The notes: generated by a model from the letters alone, not told the origin. 64,000 nt of DNA from Rathayibacter sp. Leaf185 (GCF_001423885.1 NZ_LMPP01000004.1:124001-188000), one strand, 5' to 3'; shown: positions 28,323 to 38,295, numbered from the stretch's first letter. Translations and numbers: made by a program.

Positions 28323-28988
28323 TCAGGCCGGTGTGCGCACGAGCACATGGCCTCGCTTGGACGTGAGGCGGCGCCACGGTCCGCTCTCGAGCAGGGCGAC
28401 CGGGTCGCCGGCGTCGAGGAAGCCCAGCGCGAAGAGCGCGAAGGCCGCACCGGCCGGCACGTCCTCCAGACCGTCGAGCGGGCGTCCCCAGACGGACGAG
28501 CGCACGCGGGAGACGATCTGCTCGCCGGTCTCGGAGCCGACGGCCGCGGCGATCTCGTCGATGCCGTCGCGGGCCACTCGCTCGAGGAACACCGGATCGA
28601 CCGGCTCGCGGCGCAGCCATCCACCGCGCGGAGGAGCGATGCCCGCCCAGGGTCCGGCGGTCGCGTCGTCGCCGTCGGGCAGTGAGACGGGCTTGCCGTC
28701 GGCACCCCCCGGCTCCCACTGCAGCCGGGCGAGGCGATCGGAGAGAGCGCGGATCGGAACGACGCGGTCGAACGCGGCAGGCTCGTCGAGTGCGAAGACG
28801 CGCAGCCCGAGGACCGTGGACGAGCGGTCGAGGATCCCGCGGGGCTGGAGGATCGCGGTGTACGCGGCGAGGATGCGGTCCTGAGCGAGGAGGCGCACGG
28901 CGCCGTCGTCGACTCGGGCGGACCTGCCGAGGAAGACCCGCAGATCGGACAGGCTGGGTGGATCTGCAAGCGAGAAGGACGCACTCAT
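28323..28988 (-). CDS. Uncharacterised 221-residue protein
   Basis: I do not recognise this family. The protein is soluble, with no signal or membrane helix. It has an N-terminal piece SLSDLRVFLGRSARVDDGAVRL, a middle region with RDGIDEIAAAVG and SETGEQIVSRVRSSVWGRP, and a C-terminal segment where FALFALGFLDAGDPVALL precedes RGHVLVRTPA. Codon use is typical of the genome and it is convergent with the globin gene, so it is a real gene. No cysteine or metal motif is evident. Confidence 0.75.
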   Translation of the reverse strand: MSASFSLADPPSLSDLRVFLGRSARVDDGAVRLLAQDRILAAYTAILQPRGILDRSSTVLGLRVFALDEPAAFDRVVPIRALSDRLARLQWEPGGADGKPVSLPDGDDATAGPWAGIAPPRGGWLRREPVDPVFLERVARDGIDEIAAAVGSETGEQIVSRVRSSVWGRPLDGLEDVPAGAAFALFALGFLDAGDPVALLESGPWRRLTSKRGHVLVRTPA

Positions 28989-29047
28989 CGCGTCGATAAA
29001 CTTACCCGGAGGCCCGCCTCCCGGCAGGTCGACACCCCGGAGGTACC

Positions 29048-29914
29048 GTGCCCGATCCCCTGTCCTCGTTCCTCGCCGCCCTCGATCTGACCGACACGGG
29101 AGCCCGCACCAGCGAGGACATCTTCACGGGTCCGTCGCAGTGGATGCCCGAGGGCCGCGTGTTCGGCGGGCAGGTGCTGGCCCAGTCGCTGATCGCCGCC
29201 GGTCGCACCGTGGGCGACGACCACGGGGTGCACTCGATGCACGGCTACTTCCTGCGGCCCGGTGACGTCAGCCTTCCGATCACGTTCTCGGTCGACCGGA
29301 TCCACGACGGCCGCTCCTTCAGCACTCGTCGCACGCAGGCGTACCAGAACGGCGCTCCGATCCTCTCGATGATCGCGTCGTTCCAGACCGAGGACGAGGG
29401 GCTCGACCACCAGACGCCGATGCCCGAGGGCGTTCCCGATCCGGAGGCGCTGCCGAGCACCGCAGAGGTCCTCGCGGGCGTCGACCACCCGGTCGGCAGC
29501 TTCTGGGCGACCCAGCGCCCGTTCGATGTGCGCCACGTCGAGCAGCCCGTGTATCTGCGCGCCGATCCCCAGCAGGTCGCGCATCAGAGCGTGTGGATGC
29601 GGGCGCTCGGTCCGCTCCCGGACGACCCGATGCTGCACCGCGCGGCCCTCGCCTACGCGAGTGACTACACGATCCTCGAGTCGACCCTCCGCCGCCACGG
29701 AGCGGCCTGGATCACGCCCGGCCTGCGCATCGCGAGCCTCGACCATGCGATGTGGTGGCACCGCCCCGCGCGGGTCGACGAGTGGCTGCTGTACGTGCAG
29801 GAGGCGCCGAGCGCCTCGGGCGGACGCGGGCTGTCGCTGGGGCGCATCTACTCGCGCGACGGTCTGCTCGTCGCGAGCGTCGCCCAGGAGGGGATGGTGC
29901 GGGTCCCGCGCTGA
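29048..29914 (+). CDS. tesB: Acyl-CoA thioesterase II
   Basis: Hydrolyses acyl-CoA to free acid and CoA. The 288-residue double hot-dog protein has RVFGGQVLAQSLIAAG near residue 39, HSMHGYFLRPGD near 64, and a second domain with the YASDYTILESTL and LDHAMWWHRPARVDEW segments. The catalytic Asp in TesB lies in the first of these. GGAGG precedes GTG 29048. Convergent with the next thioesterase gene across a repeat-bearing gap. Confidence 0.93.
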   Translation: MPDPLSSFLAALDLTDTGARTSEDIFTGPSQWMPEGRVFGGQVLAQSLIAAGRTVGDDHGVHSMHGYFLRPGDVSLPITFSVDRIHDGRSFSTRRTQAYQNGAPILSMIASFQTEDEGLDHQTPMPEGVPDPEALPSTAEVLAGVDHPVGSFWATQRPFDVRHVEQPVYLRADPQQVAHQSVWMRALGPLPDDPMLHRAALAYASDYTILESTLRRHGAAWITPGLRIASLDHAMWWHRPARVDEWLLYVQEAPSASGGRGLSLGRIYSRDGLLVASVAQEGMVRVPR

Positions 29915-29955
29915 CGTGCGGAATCCACACGGACCTACGGCTCGTACGGATCATG

Positions 29956-30031
29956 TTCGGCTCGCAGGACCCGGCCGATCCGACGAGCGGGAGCGGATAC
30001 TGCGAGCCGAAGCGGTTACTGCGAGCCGAAG
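29956..30031. repeat. Inverted and tandem repeats in the tesB/thioesterase gap
   Basis: A 19-bp unit containing CTGCGAGCCGAA is repeated twice head to tail (29994-30012 and 30013-30031, one mismatch). The same 12 bases occur inverted at 29956-29967. The inverted copy can pair with either direct copy, giving two alternative 12-bp hairpins between convergent genes. Most likely a duplicated terminator arm; a binding site is the alternative. Confidence 0.6.
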
Positions 30032-30100
30032 GTCAGGCGGAGGGCGCTCTCAGCTCTCCGCGCGATGTCGGCCGGACGTCGGCCGCGCAGAGACGCGACG

Positions 30101-30573
30101 TCAGCCGCGTTTGGTGAACGCGATGGGTTCCTCGACATACGGCGCCCAGACGGTGCGGAGCTCGGGCGGGATCCGCTCCGGTCGCCCGGTCGCGGCGACG
30201 ACCATGACGAGCGTGGTCGCCGCCTTCGTGTACAGCACCCGCGGCGTGACGCCCTCGGGCGAGTACAGCTCGTAGCAGACCTCGAGACTCGCGCCGCCGA
30301 TGCGGCCGATCCACAGCTCGATGTCGATCGGCGCCCGCATGTACGGGATCGGCGCGAGGTACTCGATCTCCTGCCGGGCGATGAGACTGATGGTGCGCGC
30401 GCCCGGTCGGGCGTCGAGCACCGCGGTCGCCCTCCCGCCCGCCTCCGGGGAGTCGGGCGCCCAGAACGCCTGGATGCGCGCCTCCTCGAGCAGGCGCAGC
30501 ATCTCGGCGTTGTTGACGTGCGCGTAGGCGTCGAAGTCCGACCAGCGCAGCGGGATGGCGACGTGCAGGCGCA

Positions 30574-30574
<1 letters not shown>
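30101..30574 (-). CDS. Hot-dog acyl-CoA thioesterase (YbgC/FadM type)
   Basis: A 157-residue single hot-dog thioesterase. It has the motif WSDFDAYAHVNN, where the first Asp of DxxxHVNN is catalytic in 4-hydroxybenzoyl-CoA thioesterase relatives, and the common IEYLAPIPY strand. ATG 30574 shares one base with the ettA stop (TGATG), so its translation depends on ettA. The substrate is unknown. The window carries a second, unrelated thioesterase (TesB) just downstream. Confidence 0.9.
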
Positions 30575-32256
<1,682 letters not shown>

Positions 32257-32433
32257 TTCAGTCCTCAACCGCTCGTACGTTCTCGGTGCCCCGCTCTCGG
32301 CCGGGCAGGTCCCGTGGATCGGGAGGGCCTCGGCCGGATGACGCCGTCTGTCGATCACCGCACCGCTCGAAGCAGCGGCGGAGTCGATGGCCGGGGGCCC
32401 GTTCGAGGATACCGGGTGGTGGCGTGGAGCGGG

Positions 32434-32928
32434 TCAGCCCTCGAGGGAGACGGTCTGGCCGATCAGGCAGGCGCCCGTCGCGATCGGAGCCGCCACGACC
32501 ACGTGCACTCCCCCGCTCTTGGGACCGTACTGCCCGATCAGGCAGGCGTCGGACATCTTCACCGAGACCTGCACGGAGTCGGCGTCGAGGCCGACCGACG
32601 TCTCGTCGGCGGTCAGCTGCATCGACTCCTTCGCGAAGCCGTTCGCGACGAGGGCGTCCACGACGCTGCGACCCGGGGCCGCGGAGTCGGCTCCGACGAC
32701 TCCGGCGACGACCTGCTCGAAGAAGGCGCGGTTCTCCTCCGCGGTACCGCCCGGTACGAGGGCGAGAGGAGCGGCGGGCGCCTCGGACGAGCTCGGCTCG
32801 GCCGCCGCCGACGGGGAGACGGAGGGTGCGGGAGCATCGGACGCCGTGCAGCCGGCGAGGACCGCGATCGACCCGAGCACGAGGGCGGCCTGCGCGAGAG
32901 CACCGCGCAGAGTGGTCCGTGTCGTCAC
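32434..32928 (-). CDS. Predicted lipoprotein, function unknown
   Basis: A 164-residue secreted lipoprotein. The signal peptide has a hydrophobic core and the lipobox LAGC at about residues 22-25, followed by a Ser/Ala/Pro-rich linker and a folded domain of about 100 residues with two cysteines (DACLIGQYG and GACLIGQTV) that may form a disulfide. The repeat of ACLIGQ is notable. GTG 32928 follows GGAGG with a six-base spacer; this is preferred to the upstream ATG 32967. I think it matches a Microbacteriaceae domain of unknown function, but cannot confirm this. Confidence 0.8.
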   Translation of the reverse strand: MTTRTTLRGALAQAALVLGSIAVLAGCTASDAPAPSVSPSAAAEPSSSEAPAAPLALVPGGTAEENRAFFEQVVAGVVGADSAAPGRSVVDALVANGFAKESMQLTADETSVGLDADSVQVSVKMSDACLIGQYGPKSGGVHVVVAAPIATGACLIGQTVSLEG

Positions 32929-32996
32929 TGGGCTCCTCCCGGCGGCAGCGGATCTCGTGCCGGACACGCCGCTCGCCGAGTCTCACGGAGGAGCTG

Positions 32997-33515
32997 TCAG
33001 AACGGAGTGTCGACCGATTCTAACGACGGCTCCGAGGCCTCGACGCCCGCACCTGCCGCCACCGCACCCCAGTCGCCGACGGACTCCGTTCCGGGCCCGG
33101 GAGGGGCGGACTCGCTCCAGGCGGGCGCTGCGGTCGGCGCCGGCGGTGCTGCCGTCCTGCCCACCGTCTTGCTCAGGCTCGTCGTACCCCAGGCGAGGTC
33201 GTGCCCGATCCCGTCGGCGTTGACCGCGACGTCGGTGCCCGTCTTGCCTCCCGCCTCCCAGGCGCGGACGGTGAGCCGGCCGGTGACGATGATGCGGTCT
33301 CCACGGGCGAGGGAGCCGAGCGCGTTGCCGGCGAGCGCGTTGAAGGCGTTCACCGTGTACCAGTTGGTGGCGCCGTCGACCCACTTCTGCGCTGCCCGGT
33401 CGTAGCGCCGCTGAGTGGACGCCAGGCGGAAGGTCGTCATCGCTGTGCCGTTCGCCGTGTCGATGCTGCGCGGGTCGGTGCCGATGACTCCGATGACGGT
33501 CATGGTGTCGGTCAT
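32997..33515 (-). CDS. ssb: Single-stranded DNA-binding protein
   Basis: A 172-residue OB-fold protein. The N-terminal ~110 residues carry FRLASTQRRYD, WYTVNAFNALAGNAL and RGDRIIVTGRL, the SSB fold. A Pro/Ala/Gly-rich linker ends in a short acidic tip Asp-Thr-Pro-Phe, a reduced version of the usual DDDIPF partner-binding tail. GAGAGGA precedes ATG 33515. It stands alone rather than between rpsF and rpsR, so it may be the second SSB paralogue that actinobacteria often have, used in recombination or competence rather than replication. Confidence 0.9.
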   Translation of the reverse strand: MTDTMTVIGVIGTDPRSIDTANGTAMTTFRLASTQRRYDRAAQKWVDGATNWYTVNAFNALAGNALGSLARGDRIIVTGRLTVRAWEAGGKTGTDVAVNADGIGHDLAWGTTSLSKTVGRTAAPPAPTAAPAWSESAPPGPGTESVGDWGAVAAGAGVEASEPSLESVDTPF

Positions 33516-33613
33516 TGTCGTGTCCTCTCGTCGGTGATCGCGGCTGCGATCGAGCGGCGCCCGGCCGGAGGGGGCTGGTACCGGTCGGGCGCCGCAGGGA
33601 CAGTGTCACGACG

Positions 33614-33646
33614 AACGGCCCGCCTCCGGTGGGAGTGCGGGCCGTT
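33614..33646 (-). terminator. Terminator after msrA
   Basis: AACGGCCCGC with its complement (33646-33637 and 33623-33614), a 10-bp stem about 40 bases after the msrA stop. Confidence 0.65.
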
Positions 33647-33686
33647 CTGGGGAGGATCCGGTGAAGACGGCTCCTGGGGAGGAGAG

Positions 33687-34214
33687 CTACGACGCCAGGA
33701 TGTACTTCGAGTACGACTTGCGGATCTTGTTGACCTTCGGAAGTGCTACGGCGAGGCAGTAGCCCTGACCGGGGTTCTTCGCGAAGAAGTCCTGGTGGTA
33801 GTCCTCGGCCTCGAAGTAGACGCCCAGCGGCGAGATCTCGGTGACGATCGGACCGTCCCACCACTCCGCAGCGCGGTCGCGGGCGGTCTCGAAGAGCTCC
33901 TTCTCCTCGTCGCTCGAGTAGTACATGGCCGAGCGGTACTGGGTGCCGACGTCGTTGCCCTGCCGGTTGAGCTGGCGGGGGTCGTGCAGCGTGAAGAAGA
34001 CGTCGAGGATGACCGACTCGGGAATGACGTCGGGGTCGAACGTCACGGCGACCGCCTCGGCGTGCCCGGTGCGGCCGGTGCAGACCGCCTCGTACGAGGG
34101 GTTCGGCACGGCTCCGCCGGTGTAGCCGGAGACGACGTCGGTCACGCCGTCGAGGACGCGGTAGACGGCGTCGAGACACCAGAAGCATCCTCCGGCGAGA
34201 ACGAATGTGCGCAT
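33687..34214 (-). CDS. msrA: Peptide methionine (S)-S-oxide reductase
   Basis: Repairs oxidised methionine. The 175-residue protein begins MRTFVLAGGCFWC, placing the catalytic Cys at residue 10 and a second Cys at 13. GYTGG, HAEAVAVTFDP and the YHQDFFAKNP region match MsrA; the resolving Cys is in GYCLAVALPK near the end. ATG 34214 is the family's usual start. Divergent from the aldo/keto reductase gene. Confidence 0.96.
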   Translation of the reverse strand: MRTFVLAGGCFWCLDAVYRVLDGVTDVVSGYTGGAVPNPSYEAVCTGRTGHAEAVAVTFDPDVIPESVILDVFFTLHDPRQLNRQGNDVGTQYRSAMYYSSDEEKELFETARDRAAEWWDGPIVTEISPLGVYFEAEDYHQDFFAKNPGQGYCLAVALPKVNKIRKSYSKYILAS

Positions 34215-34322
34215 GGCGTGTGACTCACTTCCTGTCCGGGCGACACGACCGGGGCGCCGGTCGCATCACCCGAGTCAACGCCCCGAGCACCCCGCGCATT
34301 CCGTGCGGTGGAGGGCCTGGAA

Positions 34323-34328
34323 TAGAGT
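34323..34328 (+). promoter_or_regulatory. -10 box TAGAGT for aldo/keto reductase
   Basis: TAGAGT ends six bases before GTG 34335, consistent with a leaderless transcript; no ribosome site is present. Confidence 0.5.
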
Positions 34329-34334
34329 CCACGG

Positions 34335-35339
34335 GTGAGCTACGACGCCGCCCCTGACCGCTACGACCGCATGGACTACCGACGAGTGGGACGGAGCGGG
34401 CTCCAGCTGCCCGCCCTCTCGCTCGGGCTGTGGCACAACTTCGGTTCCGACCGCCCCCTCGACACCCAGCGCGCGATCCTCCGGCGCGCCTTCGACCTCG
34501 GGATCACGCACTTCGATCTCGCGAACAACTACGGACCGCCCTACGGGGCGGCCGAGACCGCGTTCGGGAGGATCTTCGCCGAGGACTTCCGCCCGTACCG
34601 CGACGAGATCGTCCTCTCCTCCAAGGCGGGCTACGACATGTGGCCAGGGCCCTATGGCGACGGAGGCTCGCGCAAGTACCTGCTCTCCTCGCTGGACCAG
34701 AGCCTCCAGCGCCTCGGAGTCGACTACGTCGACGTCTTCTACTCGCACCGGCCCGATCCCGCCACGCCGATCGAGGAGACGATGGGCGCGCTCGCCTCGG
34801 CCGTCCAGCAGGGCAAGGCGCTCTACGTCGGCATCTCGAACTACGACCCCGAGCAGACCCGCGCGGCGCACTCCGCGCTGGCGGCGACCGGCGTGCCGCT
34901 CCTGATCCACCAGCCGCGCTACTCGATGTTCGACCGGCACGTCGAGGACGGTCTCTTCCCCGTCCTCGACGAGATCGGGACGGGCTGCATCGTGTTCTCG
35001 CCGCTCGCGCAGGGACTGCTCACCGACCGCTACCTCGACGGCAGTGTTCCGGAGGGGTCGCGCGCGGCGACCTCGCGCTTCCTGTCCTCGGACCGCATCG
35101 ACCAGGTCTACCTCGACCGGGTCCGCGGCCTCCAGGCGATCGCCGAGGCGCGCGGGCAGTCGGTGGCGCAGCTCGCGTTGAGCTGGGTGCTGCGCTCACC
35201 ATCGGTCACCAGCGCGGTCATCGGCGCCTCGAGCGTCGGCCAGCTGGAGCAGAACGTGGCGGCCCTCGATGCCGGGCCCCTGCGCCCGGAGGAGATCGAG
35301 GCGATCGAGGAGTTCGCGGTGCACGGCACCGGCCTCTGA
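34335..35339 (+). CDS. Aldo/keto reductase (YghZ/GAP-reductase-like)
   Basis: A 334-residue NADPH-dependent TIM barrel. Catalytic tetrad pieces are FDLANNYG (Asp and Tyr), VLSSKAG (Lys) and YSHRPD (His). The start YRRVGRSGLQLPALSLGLWHNFG and the segment YGPPYGAAE resemble the E. coli YghZ group, which reduces L-glyceraldehyde 3-phosphate and methylglyoxal; the K-channel beta-subunit family is close. Identity as a reductase is firm, substrate only inferred. GTG 34335 is set by the -10 box spacing. Confidence 0.93.
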   Translation: MSYDAAPDRYDRMDYRRVGRSGLQLPALSLGLWHNFGSDRPLDTQRAILRRAFDLGITHFDLANNYGPPYGAAETAFGRIFAEDFRPYRDEIVLSSKAGYDMWPGPYGDGGSRKYLLSSLDQSLQRLGVDYVDVFYSHRPDPATPIEETMGALASAVQQGKALYVGISNYDPEQTRAAHSALAATGVPLLIHQPRYSMFDRHVEDGLFPVLDEIGTGCIVFSPLAQGLLTDRYLDGSVPEGSRAATSRFLSSDRIDQVYLDRVRGLQAIAEARGQSVAQLALSWVLRSPSVTSAVIGASSVGQLEQNVAALDAGPLRPEEIEAIEEFAVHGTGL

Positions 35340-35372
35340 GCCGCACCTCCGGGAATGTCGGTGGTCGCTCGT

Positions 35373-35378
35373 AGTCTG
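35373..35378 (+). promoter_or_regulatory. -10 box TAGTCT upstream of the 78-residue protein gene
   Basis: TAGTCT lies about 50 bases before ATG 35429; the leader contains an AGGAGG ribosome site. Confidence 0.4.
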
Positions 35379-35428
35379 CGACAGCACTCGGCCGCGGGGT
35401 GCGCCGAGCACTCGAGCAGGAGGTACCG

Positions 35429-35665
35429 ATGTCCCTGTCCACCTTGCACGCCACCCGCGTCCCGCCCACCCTCACCCGGGTGAACGGCCGCCTCTGGCGG
35501 GTCACCACGTCCTCCGGCGCGGTCGTCGGCCACATCGAGCTGGTCGACGACCCGCGGGGCGAGAAGTTCCGGGCCCGGCTCCTCCGCCACGGGATGCCGT
35601 CCGGTGCCGAGATCGGCGAGTTCTGGAGCGTCGACGACGCGATCGAGGTCTTCCGCGTCGCTTGA
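35429..35665 (+). CDS. Small 78-residue protein, function unknown
   Basis: Starts at ATG 35429, six bases after a perfect AGGAGG. The short protein has a beta-rich pattern (RLWRVTTSSGAVVGHIELV, then FRARLLRHGMP) and a helical end (WSVDDAIEVFRVA). It resembles small conserved actinobacterial proteins with one compact domain, but I cannot name the family. Good ribosome site, promoter and codon use argue that it is real. Confidence 0.72.
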   Translation: MSLSTLHATRVPPTLTRVNGRLWRVTTSSGAVVGHIELVDDPRGEKFRARLLRHGMPSGAEIGEFWSVDDAIEVFRVA

Positions 35666-35730
35666 GCCCCTGAACGGCGCCGATCGTCCTGCGGTCGGCG
35701 CGGCACACGGGCGCCCGAACGCGTGCGGGC

Positions 35731-35736
35731 TAACGT
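35731..35736 (+). promoter_or_regulatory. -10 box TAACGT for the single-pass membrane protein gene
   Basis: TAACGT ends seven bases before ATG 35744. This spacing and the absence of a ribosome site favour a leaderless start at 35744 over GTG 35723, which would precede the -10 box. Confidence 0.5.
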
Positions 35737-35743
35737 TCGGCTC

Positions 35744-36646
35744 ATGCAGTGGTGGAACGAGTTCGTGACCTGGATCCAGACGACCGACGGGCACCGATCG
35801 GTGTTCCTCGCCGTCGTCATCCTGCTCGCCGTGGTGATCGGAGTGGTCGTGACGGCTGCGGTGTTCCGCGGCTCGATAGCGCGGCTGATCCGTCAGCAGG
35901 AGCACGAGCGCAAGAACGCGGTGATCGCGACCCTCATCGACGCCGCAGTCGACGCGTCGGCGTGGAACGTGCTCACGCAGTCGGAGCGCATCCTGAGTGA
36001 TCGGGCTTCGGCCCAGGCCGAGACGCATCTCCGACTGCTCCCCATCAAGGGCTCCGGAGTCGCGGCCAACTGGGCGGCGCACGAGCTCGCCGAGCTCAAG
36101 CACACCGCCTCGACCGGTGGGTACCAGACCCAGGCGAGCATCGGTGAGTTCCGCGACCGCCTCGTTCAGTGGCGCGACAAGCCGAGCCGAGCCCGGAAGG
36201 CGTTCCTCGCCGACCTCGAGCGCTGGCGCTTCTCGGAGACCTCGCGGCCCGAGACCCCGGCGGCGCCCGGTTCGGACTCCTCCGCTGCCGACTCCTCCAC
36301 CGAGTCAGCCCCGGCGTCTCGGGTCGCGACTCCTGTGGCGACCTCGCAGCCCGCCGTCCCGGCCGGCCCCGTGGTCGTGGGCAGCAGCCCCGACGAGGCG
36401 AGCGACACCTCCTACCAGCGCCCGGCGACGCCGACGATCGTGCTCCCGCCCGCGCCCACGGGCTCGTCACACGACGAAACACGTCAACTTCTCGACGACG
36501 TCGACCGCCTCGATGTGCCCTCGCGGGAGCGTCCGGTCGAAGAGCTTCCCCCCGTCGAGCACGCGCCGGTCGCCTCGCACGACGAGTCCGCCGCTGAGCG
36601 GACCGACCCGCCGCAGAGCACCTCCGCCACTCGCAGCGCCGACTGA
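35744..36646 (+). CDS. Single-pass membrane protein with disordered tail
   Basis: A 300-residue protein of unknown function. One membrane helix (about residues 21-42, FLAVVILLAVVIGVVVTAAVF) is followed by a soluble helical domain to about residue 160 with a WRDKPSRARKAF segment. The remaining ~140 residues are low-complexity Ser/Pro/Ala/Thr, likely disordered and cytoplasmic or periplasmic. The N-terminus (MQWWNEFVTWIQTTDG) is aromatic-rich. It is followed by a strong terminator, so it is a single-gene unit. Looks like a Microbacteriaceae-specific envelope protein. Confidence 0.78.
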   Translation: MQWWNEFVTWIQTTDGHRSVFLAVVILLAVVIGVVVTAAVFRGSIARLIRQQEHERKNAVIATLIDAAVDASAWNVLTQSERILSDRASAQAETHLRLLPIKGSGVAANWAAHELAELKHTASTGGYQTQASIGEFRDRLVQWRDKPSRARKAFLADLERWRFSETSRPETPAAPGSDSSAADSSTESAPASRVATPVATSQPAVPAGPVVVGSSPDEASDTSYQRPATPTIVLPPAPTGSSHDETRQLLDDVDRLDVPSRERPVEELPPVEHAPVASHDESAAERTDPPQSTSATRSAD

Positions 36647-36661
36647 ACGACTGCGGACGAA

Positions 36662-36699
36662 GAGAAGGCCCCTACCGCTGGTGCGGTGGGGGCCTTCTC
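36662..36699 (+). terminator. Terminator after the membrane protein gene
   Basis: GAGAAGGCC pairs with GGCCTTCTC, and an inner ACCGC/GCGGT stem is closed by a TGGT loop. It begins 16 bases after the stop codon. Confidence 0.8.
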
Positions 36700-36728
36700 C
36701 GTGGTGCGGATGGTGCAGGTTGTACGCC

Positions 36729-36839
36729 TCAGACGTGTGCATCACGTGCACGAGCGACTCGGCCGACCAGCACGGCGAGGGGCGCCGCGACGATCGTCCA
36801 CGCAACGGCGATTCCACCGAGAATGGCGAGGAGCAACAT
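36729..36839 (-). CDS. 36-residue single-helix membrane peptide
   Basis: Too short for routine gene calling. ATG 36839 has GGAGG seven bases upstream. The peptide is one hydrophobic helix (LLLAILGGIAVAWTIVAAPLAVLVG) followed by a basic end (RVARARDAHV), which would place the C-terminus in the cytoplasm. A -10-like TAGTCT is about 60 bases upstream. It sits in a 376-base gap between a terminator and tRNA-Arg that otherwise holds no gene. Function unknown. Confidence 0.6.
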   Translation of the reverse strand: MLLLAILGGIAVAWTIVAAPLAVLVGRVARARDAHV

Positions 36840-37022
36840 GGTCGTACCTCCGTTCCTTACGTCGTTGTAATTCCGGACACCCCCAAGACTAGGTGCCTGA
36901 CACACACTGAACAGGCCGATGCTCGGAAACACGCCGGTGTTGCCCCGAAATCAGCGGTGTGTTAGGAGGTGCATAGCCGTGTATCGCGCGCAGAAGCACG
37001 CCGCGACGAAGGGACGAAGGTG

Positions 37023-37095
37023 TGCCCCCGGCAGGAATCGAACCTGCGGCCAAGAGATTAGAAGGCTCCTGCTCTATCCGCTGAGCTACGGGGGC
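37023..37095 (-). tRNA. tRNA-Arg (anticodon TCT)
   Basis: GCCCCCG (37095-37089) pairs with CGGGGGC before discriminator A at 37023; CCA is not encoded. The anticodon loop CTTCTAA gives TCT, reading AGA/AGG. The anticodon stem has a C-T mismatch at the pair next to the loop (positions 31-39) and a G-T at the outer end; all other stems are sound. Confidence 0.93.
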
Positions 37096-37169
37096 GTCGG
37101 AGAACGAGGATACCGGGCGGGCCGGACGGGAGCTGATCCCGACGCGGCGAGGCTCGGATCCCGGCCGGA

Positions 37170-37388
37170 TCAGACGCCCTGCACGAGCCCGAGGACACCG
37201 ACCACCAGGGAGACCGCGGCGAGCACCAGCGAGACGCCGATCAGGATCGTGTGCACCCGGAGGAACGTCGTCGCCTTCCCGTTCGCGTCACGGGCGCGCG
37301 GGTCCTTGCGGACCCTGCGGAGGAACGGAGGCCAGACCACCGCATTCCACACGGCGTTGGCGATCAGGATCCAGCAGACGAGCGTCAT
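37170..37388 (-). CDS. Small two-helix membrane protein (SCO4848-like)
   Basis: A 72-residue protein with two membrane helices (about 3-20 and 47-68) joined by a basic loop (FLRRVRKDPRARD). The pattern WNAVVWPPFLRRV and FLRVHTILIGVSLVLA resembles the SCO4848 family of actinobacterial membrane proteins, of unknown function. ATG 37388 or the preceding GTG 37391 may be the start; TAGAAT (37405-37400) lies eight bases before the GTG. It is divergent from orn. Confidence 0.75.
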   Translation of the reverse strand: MTLVCWILIANAVWNAVVWPPFLRRVRKDPRARDANGKATTFLRVHTILIGVSLVLAAVSLVVGVLGLVQGV

Positions 37389-37470
37389 CACGAGGCTCGA
37401 TTCTAGAAGCCCCCGCCGCGAGGCCCTCCACCGGCGGCCTGCGCGCCGGGGCCCTGTCGGTGGTCGCGGA

Positions 37471-37476
37471 TAGACT
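37471..37476 (+). promoter_or_regulatory. -10 box TAGACT for orn
   Basis: TAGACT ends six bases before ATG 37483 and there is no ribosome site, so orn mRNA is probably leaderless. Confidence 0.5.
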
Positions 37477-37482
37477 CCGTCC

Positions 37483-38103
37483 ATGAGTAGCGCCCCCGAT
37501 CGTCTTGTCTGGATCGACTGCGAGATGACGGGACTCGACCTCGGCGTCGACGAGCTCGTCGAGATCGCCGTCGTCGTCACCGACTTCGACCTCGAACCCC
37601 TCGACGAGGGTCTGTCGATCGTGATCAAGCCGAACGACTCCGCCCTGGCGAACATGGGCGACTTCGTCCGCACGATGCACGAGACCTCCGGGCTCCTCGA
37701 CGAGATCCCCTCGGGGGTCGGTGTGGCCGAGGCGGAGTACGAGGTCCTCGAGTACGTGCTGAAGCACGTCCCCGCCGAGCAGCACGCCCCCCTCGCCGGC
37801 AACTCCATCGGCACCGACCGCGCCTTCCTCGTCAAGTACATGCCCAAGCTCGACTCCCACCTGCACTACCGGAACGTCGACGTCTCGACCGTGAAGGAGC
37901 TCGCCCGCCGCTGGTTCCCGCGCGTCTACTTCAACGCGCCGGCCAAGCACGGCGGTCACCGCGCTCTCGCCGACATCCTCGAGAGCATCCGCGAGCTGCG
38001 CTACTACCGCAAGGCCGCCTTCATCGCCGAGCCCGGCCCGACGACCGCCGAGGTGCAGGCCGTCTCGGCCGCCGTCGTGGACGAGTTCGCCTCACGGATG
38101 TAG
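37483..38103 (+). CDS. orn: Oligoribonuclease
   Basis: A 206-residue DEDDh 3'-5' exoribonuclease that clears 2-5 nt RNAs and pGp[12 protein letters not shown] (residues 9-19) supplies the first Asp and Glu, the Asp of [10 protein letters not shown] the next, and HRALADI the final His and Asp. Dimeric cytoplasmic enzyme; essential in many bacteria. tRNA-His follows 50 bases downstream. Confidence 0.96.
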   Translation: MSSAPDRLVWIDCEMTGLDLGVDELVEIAVVVTDFDLEPLDEGLSIVIKPNDSALANMGDFVRTMHETSGLLDEIPSGVGVAEAEYEVLEYVLKHVPAEQHAPLAGNSIGTDRAFLVKYMPKLDSHLHYRNVDVSTVKELARRWFPRVYFNAPAKHGGHRALADILESIRELRYYRKAAFIAEPGPTTAEVQAVSAAVVDEFASRM

Positions 38104-38153
38104 TACTCTCGTACAGTTGCTTCGCGGGGATCACCCTGCGGATCGCGATCCTG

Positions 38154-38229
38154 GTGGGTATAGCTCAGTTGGCAGAGCGCCTGGTTGTGGTCTAGGAGGT
38201 CGCGGGTTCGAGCCCCGTTACTCACCCCA
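38154..38229 (+). tRNA. tRNA-His (anticodon GTG)
   Basis: The acceptor GTGGGTA pairs with TACTCAC, discriminator C, and encoded CCA ends at 38229. A G at 38153 is available as the essential G-1 opposite C73. The anticodon loop TTGTGGT gives GTG. A TACAGT box (38112-38117) is upstream. Confidence 0.95.
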
Positions 38230-38295
38230 GTCGTCAGGACGCACCGAGAGGTGCACACGAAGAACGGGCCGAGCGGCGAGAGCCGGAGAAGCCTG

